Shown piece after piece: positions 33,778 to 42,273 of a stretch of 64,000 nt of DNA. Where the stretch lies: contig JABEVG010000030.1 of NCBI GenBank assembly GCA_013044075.1, forward strand, positions 1-64,000, in the 5' to 3' direction. The notes below the pieces were generated by a model. It was not told the origin of the DNA. It worked only from the letters and a program-made list of their open reading frames with translations, and ran no database searches. Source of the DNA: Gallionella sp. Lineage in GTDB: Bacteria; Pseudomonadota; Gammaproteobacteria; Burkholderiales; Gallionellaceae. The translations under genes and the position numbers were made by a program. The first letter of the stretch is position 1. The number at the start of each line of letters is the position of its first letter.

Positions 33778-34272
33778 TCACAGCTTGAGTATGCGCTCGC
33801 CGCGCCCGATGCCGGAAGCCCCGGTGCGCACGGTCTCCAGGATCAAATCGCGGGCGATACTCTGCAAAAAACTGTCCAGCTTGACACGTGTGCCGGTCAG
33901 TTCAATGGTGTAGGTGTTGGCAGACACATCCAGAATGCGGCCCCGGAAAATATCGGCCATGCGCTTTAACTCGTCACGTGCCGCACCTTCGGCTCTCACC
34001 TTGACCAACATCAACTCGCGCTCCAGATGTTCGCCCTCGCTCAGATCCATCACCGCTGCCACGTCAATCAACTTGTTCAACTGCTTGGTGATCTGCTCGA
34101 TGACCGCATCTGAACCGCGTGTCACGATAGTCATGCGCGACAGGGTCGCATCTTCGGTGGGTGCGACGGTAAGCGACTCGATGTTGTAGTTTCGCGCCGA
34201 GAACAAACCGGCCACGCGCGACAACGCACCCGCCTCGTTCTCGATCAATACGGAAATAATGTGGCGCATCAC
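33778..34272 (-). CDS. ilvH: Acetolactate synthase small subunit
   Basis: MMRHIISVLIENEAGALSRVAGLFSARNYNIESLTVAPTED. Confidence 0.96.
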   Translation of the reverse strand: MMRHIISVLIENEAGALSRVAGLFSARNYNIESLTVAPTEDATLSRMTIVTRGSDAVIEQITKQLNKLIDVAAVMDLSEGEHLERELMLVKVRAEGAARDELKRMADIFRGRILDVSANTYTIELTGTRVKLDSFLQSIARDLILETVRTGASGIGRGERILKL

Positions 34273-35978
34273 AAGTCCTCCGACAAAACCACTTCCGACA
34301 AACCTTTGCCACCGGGAACCATGGGAAACACGTTTTCTTTGGGGTCGGTTTGAAAGTCCATGAATACCAGCTCCTTTTTGCGCGCGAACGCCTCCTTCAA
34401 CGCCGGCTCCACATCGGAAGGCTGCTCAATGCGCATACCCACGTGGCCGTAAGCCTCGGCCAGCTTGACAAAATCGGGCAAAGCATCCATGTAAGACTCC
34501 GAATAACGGTCGCCATGGAAGAATTGCTGCCATTGCCGCACCATGCCCAGATAGCGATTGTTCAGCGACAGCACTTTGATCGGCAGGTGGAACTGCTTGC
34601 AGGTGGACAACTCCTGGATGTTCATCTGGATACTGCCTTCGCCGGTGACGCAGGCGACGGTCGCTTCGGGATGTTTGAGCTGCACGCCCATCGCGGCGGG
34701 CAAGCCGAAGCCCATCGTACCCAGGCCGCCGGAGTTGATCCAGCGACGCGGCTGATCGAACTTGTAGTACTGCGCCGCCCACATCTGGTGCTGGCCCACA
34801 TCGGAAGTCACGAAGGCATCGCCGTGCGTGATTTTGTACAGCGTCTCGATCACGTACTGCGGTTTGATGATCTCGGTGGAATTCTTATAGCGCAGACCGC
34901 CACCGGCCACATTCCACTCTTTGATTTGTTTCCACCAGGCGGCCAAATCTGCAGCATCCGGCTGTTGTTTGCTCGCGCGCAACACCGCCAGCAACTCATC
35001 CAAAACCGGCTTGAGCTCACCCACGATAGGCACATCGACTTTGACACGCTTCGCGATGGATGAAGGGTCGATGTCGATATGAATGATCTTGCGCGGCACT
35101 TGCGCAAAATGTTCGACATTGCCGATCACTCGGTCATCGAAACGCGCACCGATCGCCACGAGCACATCGCAATGCTGCATCGCCATATTGGCTTCGTAAG
35201 TGCCGTGCATACCCAACATGCCGACAAACTGCTTGTCCGTCGCGGGAAAGCCTCCCAAACCCATCAAGGTATTGGTGATGGGGAAGCCCAGCAAGCGTAC
35301 CAACCCGGTCAACTGCTCCGCCGCACCCGACAGCACCACCCCGCCGCCCGCATAGATCATGGGCCGCTTCGCGCCCAGCAACAGTTGTGCGGCGCGCTTG
35401 ATCTGCGTGCTATCGCCCTTGCCCACCGGGTTATAAGCGCGAATGCTGACATTTTCCGGATAGATAAACTCGGTTCTTTGATTGGAAATATCCTTGGGGA
35501 TATCCACCAACACCGGGCCGGGTCGCCCCGATTTAGCAAGGTAGAAGGCTTTCTTGATCGTAGGCGCGATATCTTTCACGTCTTTGATCAAAAAATTATG
35601 CTTCACGCAGGGACGCGTGATACCGACAGCATCGACCTCCTGAAAGGCATCCTCACCGATTGCGTAGCTCGGCACCTGACCGCTGATCACGACCATGGGG
35701 ATGGAGTCCATATAAGCGGTTGCTATCCCGGTGACGGCGTTGGTAATGCCGGGGCCTGAAGTCACCAATGCCACGCCGACCTTGTCGGAAGATCGTGCGT
35801 AACCATCGGCCGCATGAATCGCCGCCTGCTCGTGGCGCACCAGAATATGCTTGACTTGCTCCTGCTGAAACAGCGCATCGTAAATATGTAGTACTGCTCC
35901 GCCGGGATAGCCGAAAAGATACTCGACCCCCTCTTCCTGCAAACAGCGGATAGCGATTTCTGCGCCCGTCAACTCCAT
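34269..35978 (-). CDS. ilvI: Acetolactate synthase large subunit
   Basis: MELTGAEIAIRCLQEEGVEYLFGYPGGAVLHIYDALF; ThDP-binding TGEGSIQMNIQELSTC. Confidence 0.96.
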   Translation of the reverse strand: MELTGAEIAIRCLQEEGVEYLFGYPGGAVLHIYDALFQQEQVKHILVRHEQAAIHAADGYARSSDKVGVALVTSGPGITNAVTGIATAYMDSIPMVVISGQVPSYAIGEDAFQEVDAVGITRPCVKHNFLIKDVKDIAPTIKKAFYLAKSGRPGPVLVDIPKDISNQRTEFIYPENVSIRAYNPVGKGDSTQIKRAAQLLLGAKRPMIYAGGGVVLSGAAEQLTGLVRLLGFPITNTLMGLGGFPATDKQFVGMLGMHGTYEANMAMQHCDVLVAIGARFDDRVIGNVEHFAQVPRKIIHIDIDPSSIAKRVKVDVPIVGELKPVLDELLAVLRASKQQPDAADLAAWWKQIKEWNVAGGGLRYKNSTEIIKPQYVIETLYKITHGDAFVTSDVGQHQMWAAQYYKFDQPRRWINSGGLGTMGFGLPAAMGVQLKHPEATVACVTGEGSIQMNIQELSTCKQFHLPIKVLSLNNRYLGMVRQWQQFFHGDRYSESYMDALPDFVKLAEAYGHVGMRIEQPSDVEPALKEAFARKKELVFMDFQTDPKENVFPMVPGGKGLSEVVLSEDL

Positions 35979-36015
35979 CACAAACACCCTAAAATTTAAG
36001 CCAAAAAGACCGCGT

Positions 36016-36044
36016 AAGATAAAGGTTCAGCGGGTTTTGGTCAA
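36016..36044 (-). promoter_or_regulatory. Sigma70-type promoter for ilvI-ilvH-ilvC
   Basis: Minus strand TTGACC-17-TATCTT. Confidence 0.5.
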
Positions 36045-36129
36045 CCTTCGCGTGTTTCTTTCGCCGTACTTTCAAGTGGTGTCAAGCGACTTCATCGTCA
36101 ATTTGCTACCATGCCGGCACTTTGCATAG

Positions 36130-36708
36130 GTGACCAAACTGAGTAGCCCAGCCGAATTAAGCGATTTTTTGAGCAGCGTGGAACGCCGTGCTTTCAAGCA
36201 GGCGAGTTTTGCTGTGCACGATACGCATACCGCGCTCGACATCGTGCAAGACGCGATGCTCAAGCTCGCGGAGAAATATGGCGGCAAACCTGTCGAGGAA
36301 TTGCCCATGCTGTTTCAGCGCATCCTGCAAAACACCATACGCGACCACTATCGTCGCCTGTCTGTTCGCAACGCCTGGACCAGCCTGTTCTCAGCCCTAC
36401 AGCCCAAGCACCAAGAGGAGGAATTCGATCCTTTGGATGTGCTTGAAGACAAAGAGAATCAAAGTGCGCCAGCCTCACCTCACGCCTCGTTCGAACAGAA
36501 GCAACTCATTGCGCTGATCGAAGCCGCACTCGGCAATCTTCCGGCACGTCAACGTGAAGCCTTCCTTCTGCGTTACTGGGAGGGACTGGACACAACCGAA
36601 ACTGCCGCCGCCATGGGCTGTACTGAAGGGAGCGTCAAGACCCACTGTTCCAGAGCGACCCACGCACTCGCGATAGCAATAAAAGCAAAAGGAGTCGAAT
36701 TACCATGA
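36130..36708 (+). CDS. RNA polymerase sigma-70 family (ECF-like) sigma factor
   Basis: HTALDIVQDAMLKLAEKY; LPARQREAFLLRYWEGLDTTETAAAMGCTEGSVKTHCSRATHAL. Confidence 0.88.
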   Translation: MTKLSSPAELSDFLSSVERRAFKQASFAVHDTHTALDIVQDAMLKLAEKYGGKPVEELPMLFQRILQNTIRDHYRRLSVRNAWTSLFSALQPKHQEEEFDPLDVLEDKENQSAPASPHASFEQKQLIALIEAALGNLPARQREAFLLRYWEGLDTTETAAAMGCTEGSVKTHCSRATHALAIAIKAKGVELP

Positions 36709-37052
36709 CGACCAAACTAGACCCTAAAAAAATCACCCGATTGCTTGACCAAAGCACCCGTCAATTGGACGACAATGTTCTGTCCGCACTTCAGCAGTCG
36801 CGCGCCCAGGCACTGCAAAGACAGTCTGCACCGGTGCAGGTACTGGGGTTTACAGAACGATTTGCGGACAGCGGCTGGGCACACTTGCCGCACCCCCGCT
36901 CGGCGCGGCAGTGGGTAACGATATGCCTGCTTGCACTGGTGCTGGCGAGCGGTGCCAATCTTTGGTGGCAACACTACCATGAGCAACAAATTCAAGAGCT
37001 GGACGTTTCTATCTTGACCGATGAATTACCCCTGGATCTTTTTGTAGACTGA
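36705..37052 (+). CDS. DUF3619-like single-TM protein, possible anti-sigma factor
   Basis: Translationally coupled to sigma factor; cytoplasmic N-term plus one TM (WVTICLLALVLASGANLWW). Confidence 0.65.
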   Translation: MTTKLDPKKITRLLDQSTRQLDDNVLSALQQSRAQALQRQSAPVQVLGFTERFADSGWAHLPHPRSARQWVTICLLALVLASGANLWWQHYHEQQIQELDVSILTDELPLDLFVD

Positions 37053-37072
37053 CCGGACAAGGGCATGACCAG

Positions 37073-37483
37073 ATGAAACGCATCCTTACGTCGGGATTAT
37101 TGATTGTGCTTCTCGGCGTCGCGCCGCTTTGCGCGGCGGAGCAATGGCAACAGCTCACCCCGCAACAGCAACAGGCACTTGCCCCACTCGCATCGGAATG
37201 GAACAGCCTCCCTGATCGGCAGCAAAAGAACCTGCTCGGAGTAGCCAAACGTTATTCTCAACTCTCTCCAGCAGCGCAACAACGCATGCAACAACGCCTG
37301 ATTCGATGGAGCATGCTCACCCCGGCACAGCGCAAAGCGGCACGGGAAAAATATCGCGCCTTCAGTAAAGTTCCTGTAGCACAACGCGAAGCCGTGAAGA
37401 AAATGGTCAAGCAACCGCAGGCACCCAGCCCGGCTGTCCCAATCAGCGGCGTTCCGTCCACCAAAGCATCATCAAGCCGATAA
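37073..37483 (+). CDS. DUF3106-like secreted protein
   Basis: Signal peptide; WQQLTPQQQQALAPLASEWNSLPDRQQKNLLGVAKRYSQLSPAAQQRMQQRL. Confidence 0.75.
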   Translation: MKRILTSGLLIVLLGVAPLCAAEQWQQLTPQQQQALAPLASEWNSLPDRQQKNLLGVAKRYSQLSPAAQQRMQQRLIRWSMLTPAQRKAAREKYRAFSKVPVAQREAVKKMVKQPQAPSPAVPISGVPSTKASSSR

Positions 37484-38519
37484 GCAGAAACAACGTGGTC
37501 ATGGCACCGGCACTAATCAGTGGCTGCCAGTTGTTGAGCGCGCCCAGGCTCGCGAACAGCCGCCCCACAAAGTGGAAGGTCAAGCCCAGCACGATGCCCA
37601 TGAACATCTTTGCGCCTATGCCGCCGGAACGGTGCTGGTGTCCGGCAAAAGGCAGAGCCAGGACCATCATCACCAATACCGCCAGCGGATAGATCAATTT
37701 ATTCCACATGGCAATCTCGTAGCGCGCGCTTTGCTGATGGTTCTCACGCAAATGGCTCGCGTATTGATACAAGCTCCACGCCGACATTTGCTCCGGCACA
37801 ACCAGCAGCACACTCAACAGCTCGGGATTCAACGCCGAGTACCAGTCCTGAGTCGCACTGGTATGTACCGTGGTCGACAGCTTCTCGAAGCTAGTCTCCA
37901 TCGTCTCTTCCAGTTGCCAGCGTCCCGCCTCGATAAAATTGGCGCGCTTCGCGTTGGTGATGGAGAGCAAATGATAAGCGTCATCGAATTTGTAGATGGC
38001 GATGTTGCGCAAGCTGGTATCGGGCATCACATTCTTGATGTTGACGAAACTTTGCTCGTCTTTAACCCACACCCCGGAACGAAACTCTTGCAGCGACACT
38101 TGTATGTTTTTGGCTTTGAGCCGCAGTTGCTGCGCCATGCGCTCACTCGGCGGCGCAACAAACTCTCCCACCACAAAACTCAGCACCACCAGCGGCAAAG
38201 CAATCTTGAACAATGCCGAGAGCATCTGCATGAGCGATGCACCGGATGCGCGATACACCGTCAACTCCGAATTCGCGGCCATCTGCACCAGCGCGGAAAT
38301 GCTGCCCACCAATACCGCGACGGGAAACAGCTCGTAGATATGGCCCGGAATAGTGAGTACCACGAACAGCAACACATAGGCCAAATGGTATTGGCCCTGC
38401 CCGAGCCCGTTCAGTTCGTTGACGAAATCCAGAAAAGCAAACAACAGGATCAGCGCGCTGAACACCAATGCCACGCCGGCATAAATCTCACGCCCGAGAT
38501 AACGCGTCAGAATCCTCAT
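37443..38519 (-). CDS. lptG: LPS export permease LptG
   Basis: MRILTRYLGREIYAGVALVFSALILLFAFLDFVNEL; second permease after LptF. Confidence 0.92.
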   Translation of the reverse strand: MRILTRYLGREIYAGVALVFSALILLFAFLDFVNELNGLGQGQYHLAYVLLFVVLTIPGHIYELFPVAVLVGSISALVQMAANSELTVYRASGASLMQMLSALFKIALPLVVLSFVVGEFVAPPSERMAQQLRLKAKNIQVSLQEFRSGVWVKDEQSFVNIKNVMPDTSLRNIAIYKFDDAYHLLSITNAKRANFIEAGRWQLEETMETSFEKLSTTVHTSATQDWYSALNPELLSVLLVVPEQMSAWSLYQYASHLRENHQQSARYEIAMWNKLIYPLAVLVMMVLALPFAGHQHRSGGIGAKMFMGIVLGLTFHFVGRLFASLGALNNWQPLISAGAMTTLFLLIGLMMLWWTERR

Positions 38520-39649
38520 TTGCCCAACACCCTGCGCATCGAAACTAACGACATGCGCCAATAGAACAGCATGATGACCATCGCCAGCATCACGCTATGT
38601 ATACCCCACAAACCCAGCGCGGGTGAAATCTTCCCCATCCCGACCCAGGAATTGGTCACGCTGATCATGTTGGTGTAGACCATATACAAAACCAGTGCCA
38701 TGACCAGATTCAACGAGCGTCCCGCCCTGGGATTCACATAACTCAAGGGGATCGCCAGTAACGCCAGTATCACGGCACTGATGGGCAAGCCGATACGCCA
38801 CTCCAATTGGGACAGGTTCCAGGGGTTGGGGTCGTTCCACAACGCCAAAGTCGACATGGAATTCAAACTGGGCAACATCTGCTTGGGGGGAACACTATCG
38901 ATGCGCACGGCGTAGCGGTCAAACTCGACCACACGGTAATCGCGCTGACCGGGTGTTCCTTCATAGCGTGTGCCTTTGAGCAACACCAGAAAACGATCCC
39001 CGTTCGGCTTGGTTTCCTGCAAGCCCTGTTTGGCCATCATTGTGCCCAGTTTTCCGTTCTGTTCGGACTGCACAAAAATATTGCCAACCCGATTCGAGCC
39101 CAACACGGCATTGTCCACAAAATACACCCGGTCCGCCTGTTTGGATTCGCGAAAAGTACCCGGTGTCGCGGCCGTCACATCATCGCGGCTTTCCAAACCA
39201 TGCTTGTATTCGTCGGCCTTGTGCAAGGCCCAGGGCGACAACAGCAAACTGAGTAGCGCAATCAGACTCACCACCGGCAGGGCATACACCAACACCGGGC
39301 GTATCCAGCGGGTCAGTCCGATACCCGAACCGAACCACACCACCATCTCGCTGTCGCGGTAGCTGCGCGACAATGTCAGCAGGATGGATAGGAACAGGCT
39401 GATGGAAAGCAGCACGGGCAAGTAATTCATCGCACTGAAACCCAGCATCGCCAAGACACCTTCGACCGCCAATCGTCCGCTCACCGCTTCGCCCAAAAAG
39501 CGGATAAGCTGGCTGATGACGATAATGCCCAGCAACACCGAAAAAAGCAGCAAACCGTTGTTGGCAAACTCGCGCACCAAGGCACGCTGAAAAATCCCCG
39601 CGCGCGCTTGCTTTGACTTTATAGACTGAGATTGCGGATAATCGGGCAT
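38516..39649 (-). CDS. lptF: LPS export permease LptF
   Basis: IFQRALVREFANNGLLLFSVLLGIIVISQLIRFLGEAVSG; divergent from pepA. Confidence 0.93.
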   Translation of the reverse strand: MPDYPQSQSIKSKQARAGIFQRALVREFANNGLLLFSVLLGIIVISQLIRFLGEAVSGRLAVEGVLAMLGFSAMNYLPVLLSISLFLSILLTLSRSYRDSEMVVWFGSGIGLTRWIRPVLVYALPVVSLIALLSLLLSPWALHKADEYKHGLESRDDVTAATPGTFRESKQADRVYFVDNAVLGSNRVGNIFVQSEQNGKLGTMMAKQGLQETKPNGDRFLVLLKGTRYEGTPGQRDYRVVEFDRYAVRIDSVPPKQMLPSLNSMSTLALWNDPNPWNLSQLEWRIGLPISAVILALLAIPLSYVNPRAGRSLNLVMALVLYMVYTNMISVTNSWVGMGKISPALGLWGIHSVMLAMVIMLFYWRMSLVSMRRVLGK

Positions 39650-39681
39650 TGGAACAGTGGATTTAATTTTAGGAGAAGCGC

Positions 39682-41169
39682 GTGGAATTTAGCATAAAAC
39701 AAAGCCATTCGGAAAAACAGCGCGGTGCTTGTCTGGTCGTCGGTGTGTATGCGGGCGGAAAACTTTCACCTGCCGCGCTGTCGCTTGATCGCGTCGCCCA
39801 ACATCACTTGAGCGAAGTCGTCGCGCGCGGCGACATGAATGGCAAACTGGCGAACACGCTGGTGCTGCATCATGTTCCCGGCATCATTGCCGAACGCGTA
39901 CTGCTGGTCGGTCTGGGCAAGGCAGCAGAATTTGCCGCCAAACAATTTACCGATGCAGTGCGCGCCAGTCTGGACGCGCTGCATAAAACGGCCAGCAAAG
40001 ATGCGGTCTTCTACCTCACCGATCTGGCGGTAAAAGGGCGCGATGAAGCTTGGAAGATTAAGCAATGTGTGTTGCTCGCCGCCGAATCGGTGTTCCGCTG
40101 CGACCAACTCAAAAGCAAACCCGCCGACGCGTCCGCGCTGCGCAAACTCCAACTGGGTTGCGCGGACAAGCCCGGCATCGCCGCACAAACCGCATTGGAT
40201 CAAGCACGCGCCATCGCCGGCGGCATAGCTCTCACCAAGCACTTGGGCAATCTGCCCGGCAACATCTGCACGCCGACCTATCTGGCCGAGCAGGCAAGAA
40301 CCCTAGCGAAGACCCATAAACTCAAGGTCACCATCCTCGAAGAAAAAGACATGGAGAAACTGGGCATGCACTCGCTGCTATCCGTGTCACACGGCAGCCG
40401 CCAGCCCGCCAAACTCATCACCCTGGAATATCAGGGTGCGGACAAAAATCAAAAACCTGTCGTGCTGGTCGGCAAAGGCATCACCTTCGATTCCGGCGGC
40501 ATCTCGCTCAAACCCGGCGCGGAAATGGACGAGATGAAATACGACATGTGCGGTGCGGCCAGCGTGCTGGGTACACTGCAGGCCATCGCCGAAATGAAGT
40601 TGAAACTCAATGTCGTGGGCGTAATTCCGAGCAGCGAAAACTTACCCGACGGCGCGGCCAGCAAGCCCGGCGACATCGTCAAGAGCATGTCTGGGCAGAC
40701 CATCGAAATTCTTAACACCGATGCGGAGGGCCGCCTGGTGTTGTGCGACGCGCTGACCTATGCCGCCCGTTTCGAGCCGGATACCGTGGTGGACATCGCC
40801 ACGCTTACCGGCGCGTGCGTGATCGCGCTGGGTCATGTGGCGAGCGGCTTGTTCAGCAACGAAGACAAACTCGCCAGGGAGTTATTGGCGGCGGGTGACG
40901 AGGCGCAAGACCGCGCCTGGCACATGCCGCTGTGGGACGACTATCAACAACAACTCGACAGCAACTTTGCCGATATGCAGAACATCGGAGGACGCGCCGG
41001 CGGCAGCATCACCGCCGCCTGTTTCTTGTCGCGTTTCACCAAAGACTACCGCTGGGCACATCTGGACATCGCGGGCACTGCCTGGAAATCCGGCAAAGAC
41101 AAAGGCGCGACAGGCCGCCCCGTGCCGCTGCTCACGCAATACCTCATCAACCGCGCGGCAGCAAAGTGA
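39682..41169 (+). CDS. pepA: Leucyl aminopeptidase
   Basis: VGKGITFDSGGISLKPGAEMDEMKYDMCGAASVLG; NTDAEGRLVLCDALTY. Confidence 0.97.
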   Translation: MEFSIKQSHSEKQRGACLVVGVYAGGKLSPAALSLDRVAQHHLSEVVARGDMNGKLANTLVLHHVPGIIAERVLLVGLGKAAEFAAKQFTDAVRASLDALHKTASKDAVFYLTDLAVKGRDEAWKIKQCVLLAAESVFRCDQLKSKPADASALRKLQLGCADKPGIAAQTALDQARAIAGGIALTKHLGNLPGNICTPTYLAEQARTLAKTHKLKVTILEEKDMEKLGMHSLLSVSHGSRQPAKLITLEYQGADKNQKPVVLVGKGITFDSGGISLKPGAEMDEMKYDMCGAASVLGTLQAIAEMKLKLNVVGVIPSSENLPDGAASKPGDIVKSMSGQTIEILNTDAEGRLVLCDALTYAARFEPDTVVDIATLTGACVIALGHVASGLFSNEDKLARELLAAGDEAQDRAWHMPLWDDYQQQLDSNFADMQNIGGRAGGSITAACFLSRFTKDYRWAHLDIAGTAWKSGKDKGATGRPVPLLTQYLINRAAAK

Positions 41170-41188
41170 GCCGACTGCCAAACACGGA

Positions 41189-41245
41189 TGTAGGAGCGCG
41201 GCTTGCTGCGCAAAGTGCAATCGCCCGACCAATCGGATTTCTACA
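41189..41245. repeat. Possible dispersed repeat between pepA and holC
   Basis: TGTAGGAGCGCGGCTTGCTGCGC ... GGATTTCTACA, TGTAG/CTACA ends. Confidence 0.35.
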
Positions 41246-41284
41246 GTTGTTGGAACTATCTACATTCCTGACTGAACATCTGGC

Positions 41285-41716
41285 ATGACTAAAGTTGATT
41301 TCTACACCGGCTCGGAGGACAAGCTGCGCACCGCGTGCCAATTGAGCCACAAGGCGATGCAGAACGGCGTACGGGTATTGCTCAGCACGCCCGATGCGGC
41401 GACTTGCGACGCGCTGGACAAGCTGCTCTGGCACTACCCCCCGACGGCTTTCATCCCGCACTGCCGCAGCAATGCCGACGCGGCCGGACACACGCCTGTG
41501 CTGCTCGGCATGGATGAGGATAAATTCCCACACCACGAACTGCTCATCAGCCTGCATCCAGATACCCCGGGATTTTTTAGCCGCTTCGATCGAGTCATCG
41601 AGATCGTCAGCAGCGATGCGGAAGACAGTCTGCGCGGGCGGGCGCGCTTCAAATTCTATCGGGATCGCGGCTATGAATTACGCCATTTCGATTTGAACAC
41701 CAAGGCCAAACCCTGA
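41285..41716 (+). CDS. holC: DNA polymerase III chi subunit
   Basis: MTKVDFYTGSEDKLRTACQLSHKAMQNGVRVLLSTPDA..LDKLLWHYPPTAFIPH. Confidence 0.92.
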   Translation: MTKVDFYTGSEDKLRTACQLSHKAMQNGVRVLLSTPDAATCDALDKLLWHYPPTAFIPHCRSNADAAGHTPVLLGMDEDKFPHHELLISLHPDTPGFFSRFDRVIEIVSSDAEDSLRGRARFKFYRDRGYELRHFDLNTKAKP

Positions 41717-42180
41717 TGATATCCATCGACCTATCTGACCTGCCCTTGCTGACCGAAATCGTCGACACGGAACACGAATCCGCCGTCATTCCCACGCTGA
41801 CCGAAGTTGTACCGGCAACAATTCTCCCGCCTGTTTCCACCCCGTCAAACGAACCTGCTGAAGCGGCGGAGACCATGCTGCAACAAAATTTCGCGTCGCA
41901 TTCGATTGAGGACACCGCTGCAAATCCAATCTGGAACGCGTCACCTGAAACACCCTCGATGCCCAGCGCGGTTGCGATTGCGCACAACATCAGCAAAGCG
42001 GAAATGCAGCAACTCATCGATCACTTCGAGACGCATCTGGAATCGGTGTTTACTGAAAAGCTCAACCGCCATCTGGAGCAGCTGCATCACCAAGCCGTCA
42101 AACTCGCCATTTCCGAACTCAAAGGCGAATTACCCGGATTACTGAACAAAGTTCTCAACGCCTCCGACATTCCTCGATAG
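41716..42180 (+). CDS. Hypothetical protein between holC and valS
   Basis: 154-aa acidic ORF directly abutting holC stop, coupled. Confidence 0.7.
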   Translation: MISIDLSDLPLLTEIVDTEHESAVIPTLTEVVPATILPPVSTPSNEPAEAAETMLQQNFASHSIEDTAANPIWNASPETPSMPSAVAIAHNISKAEMQQLIDHFETHLESVFTEKLNRHLEQLHHQAVKLAISELKGELPGLLNKVLNASDIPR

Positions 42181-42229
42181 CAACATCCGTATTCATTAGC
42201 CGGCGGGAGGTGCGCGTTGTTATAATCGC

Positions 42230-42256
42230 GCCCTCCTTCGACAAGCTCAGGACAGG
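42230..42256. repeat. Dispersed-repeat-like CTTCGACAAGCTCAGGACAGGCT in valS 5' region
   Basis: Sequence resembles the widespread CTTCGACAAGCTCAGG repeat; between TATAAT (42221) and valS ATG. Confidence 0.5.
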
Positions 42257-42273
42257 CTACACGCCACACCGAA

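Noticed and set aside
37572-38564. 330-aa plus-strand ORF
   Set aside because: Antisense to lptG.
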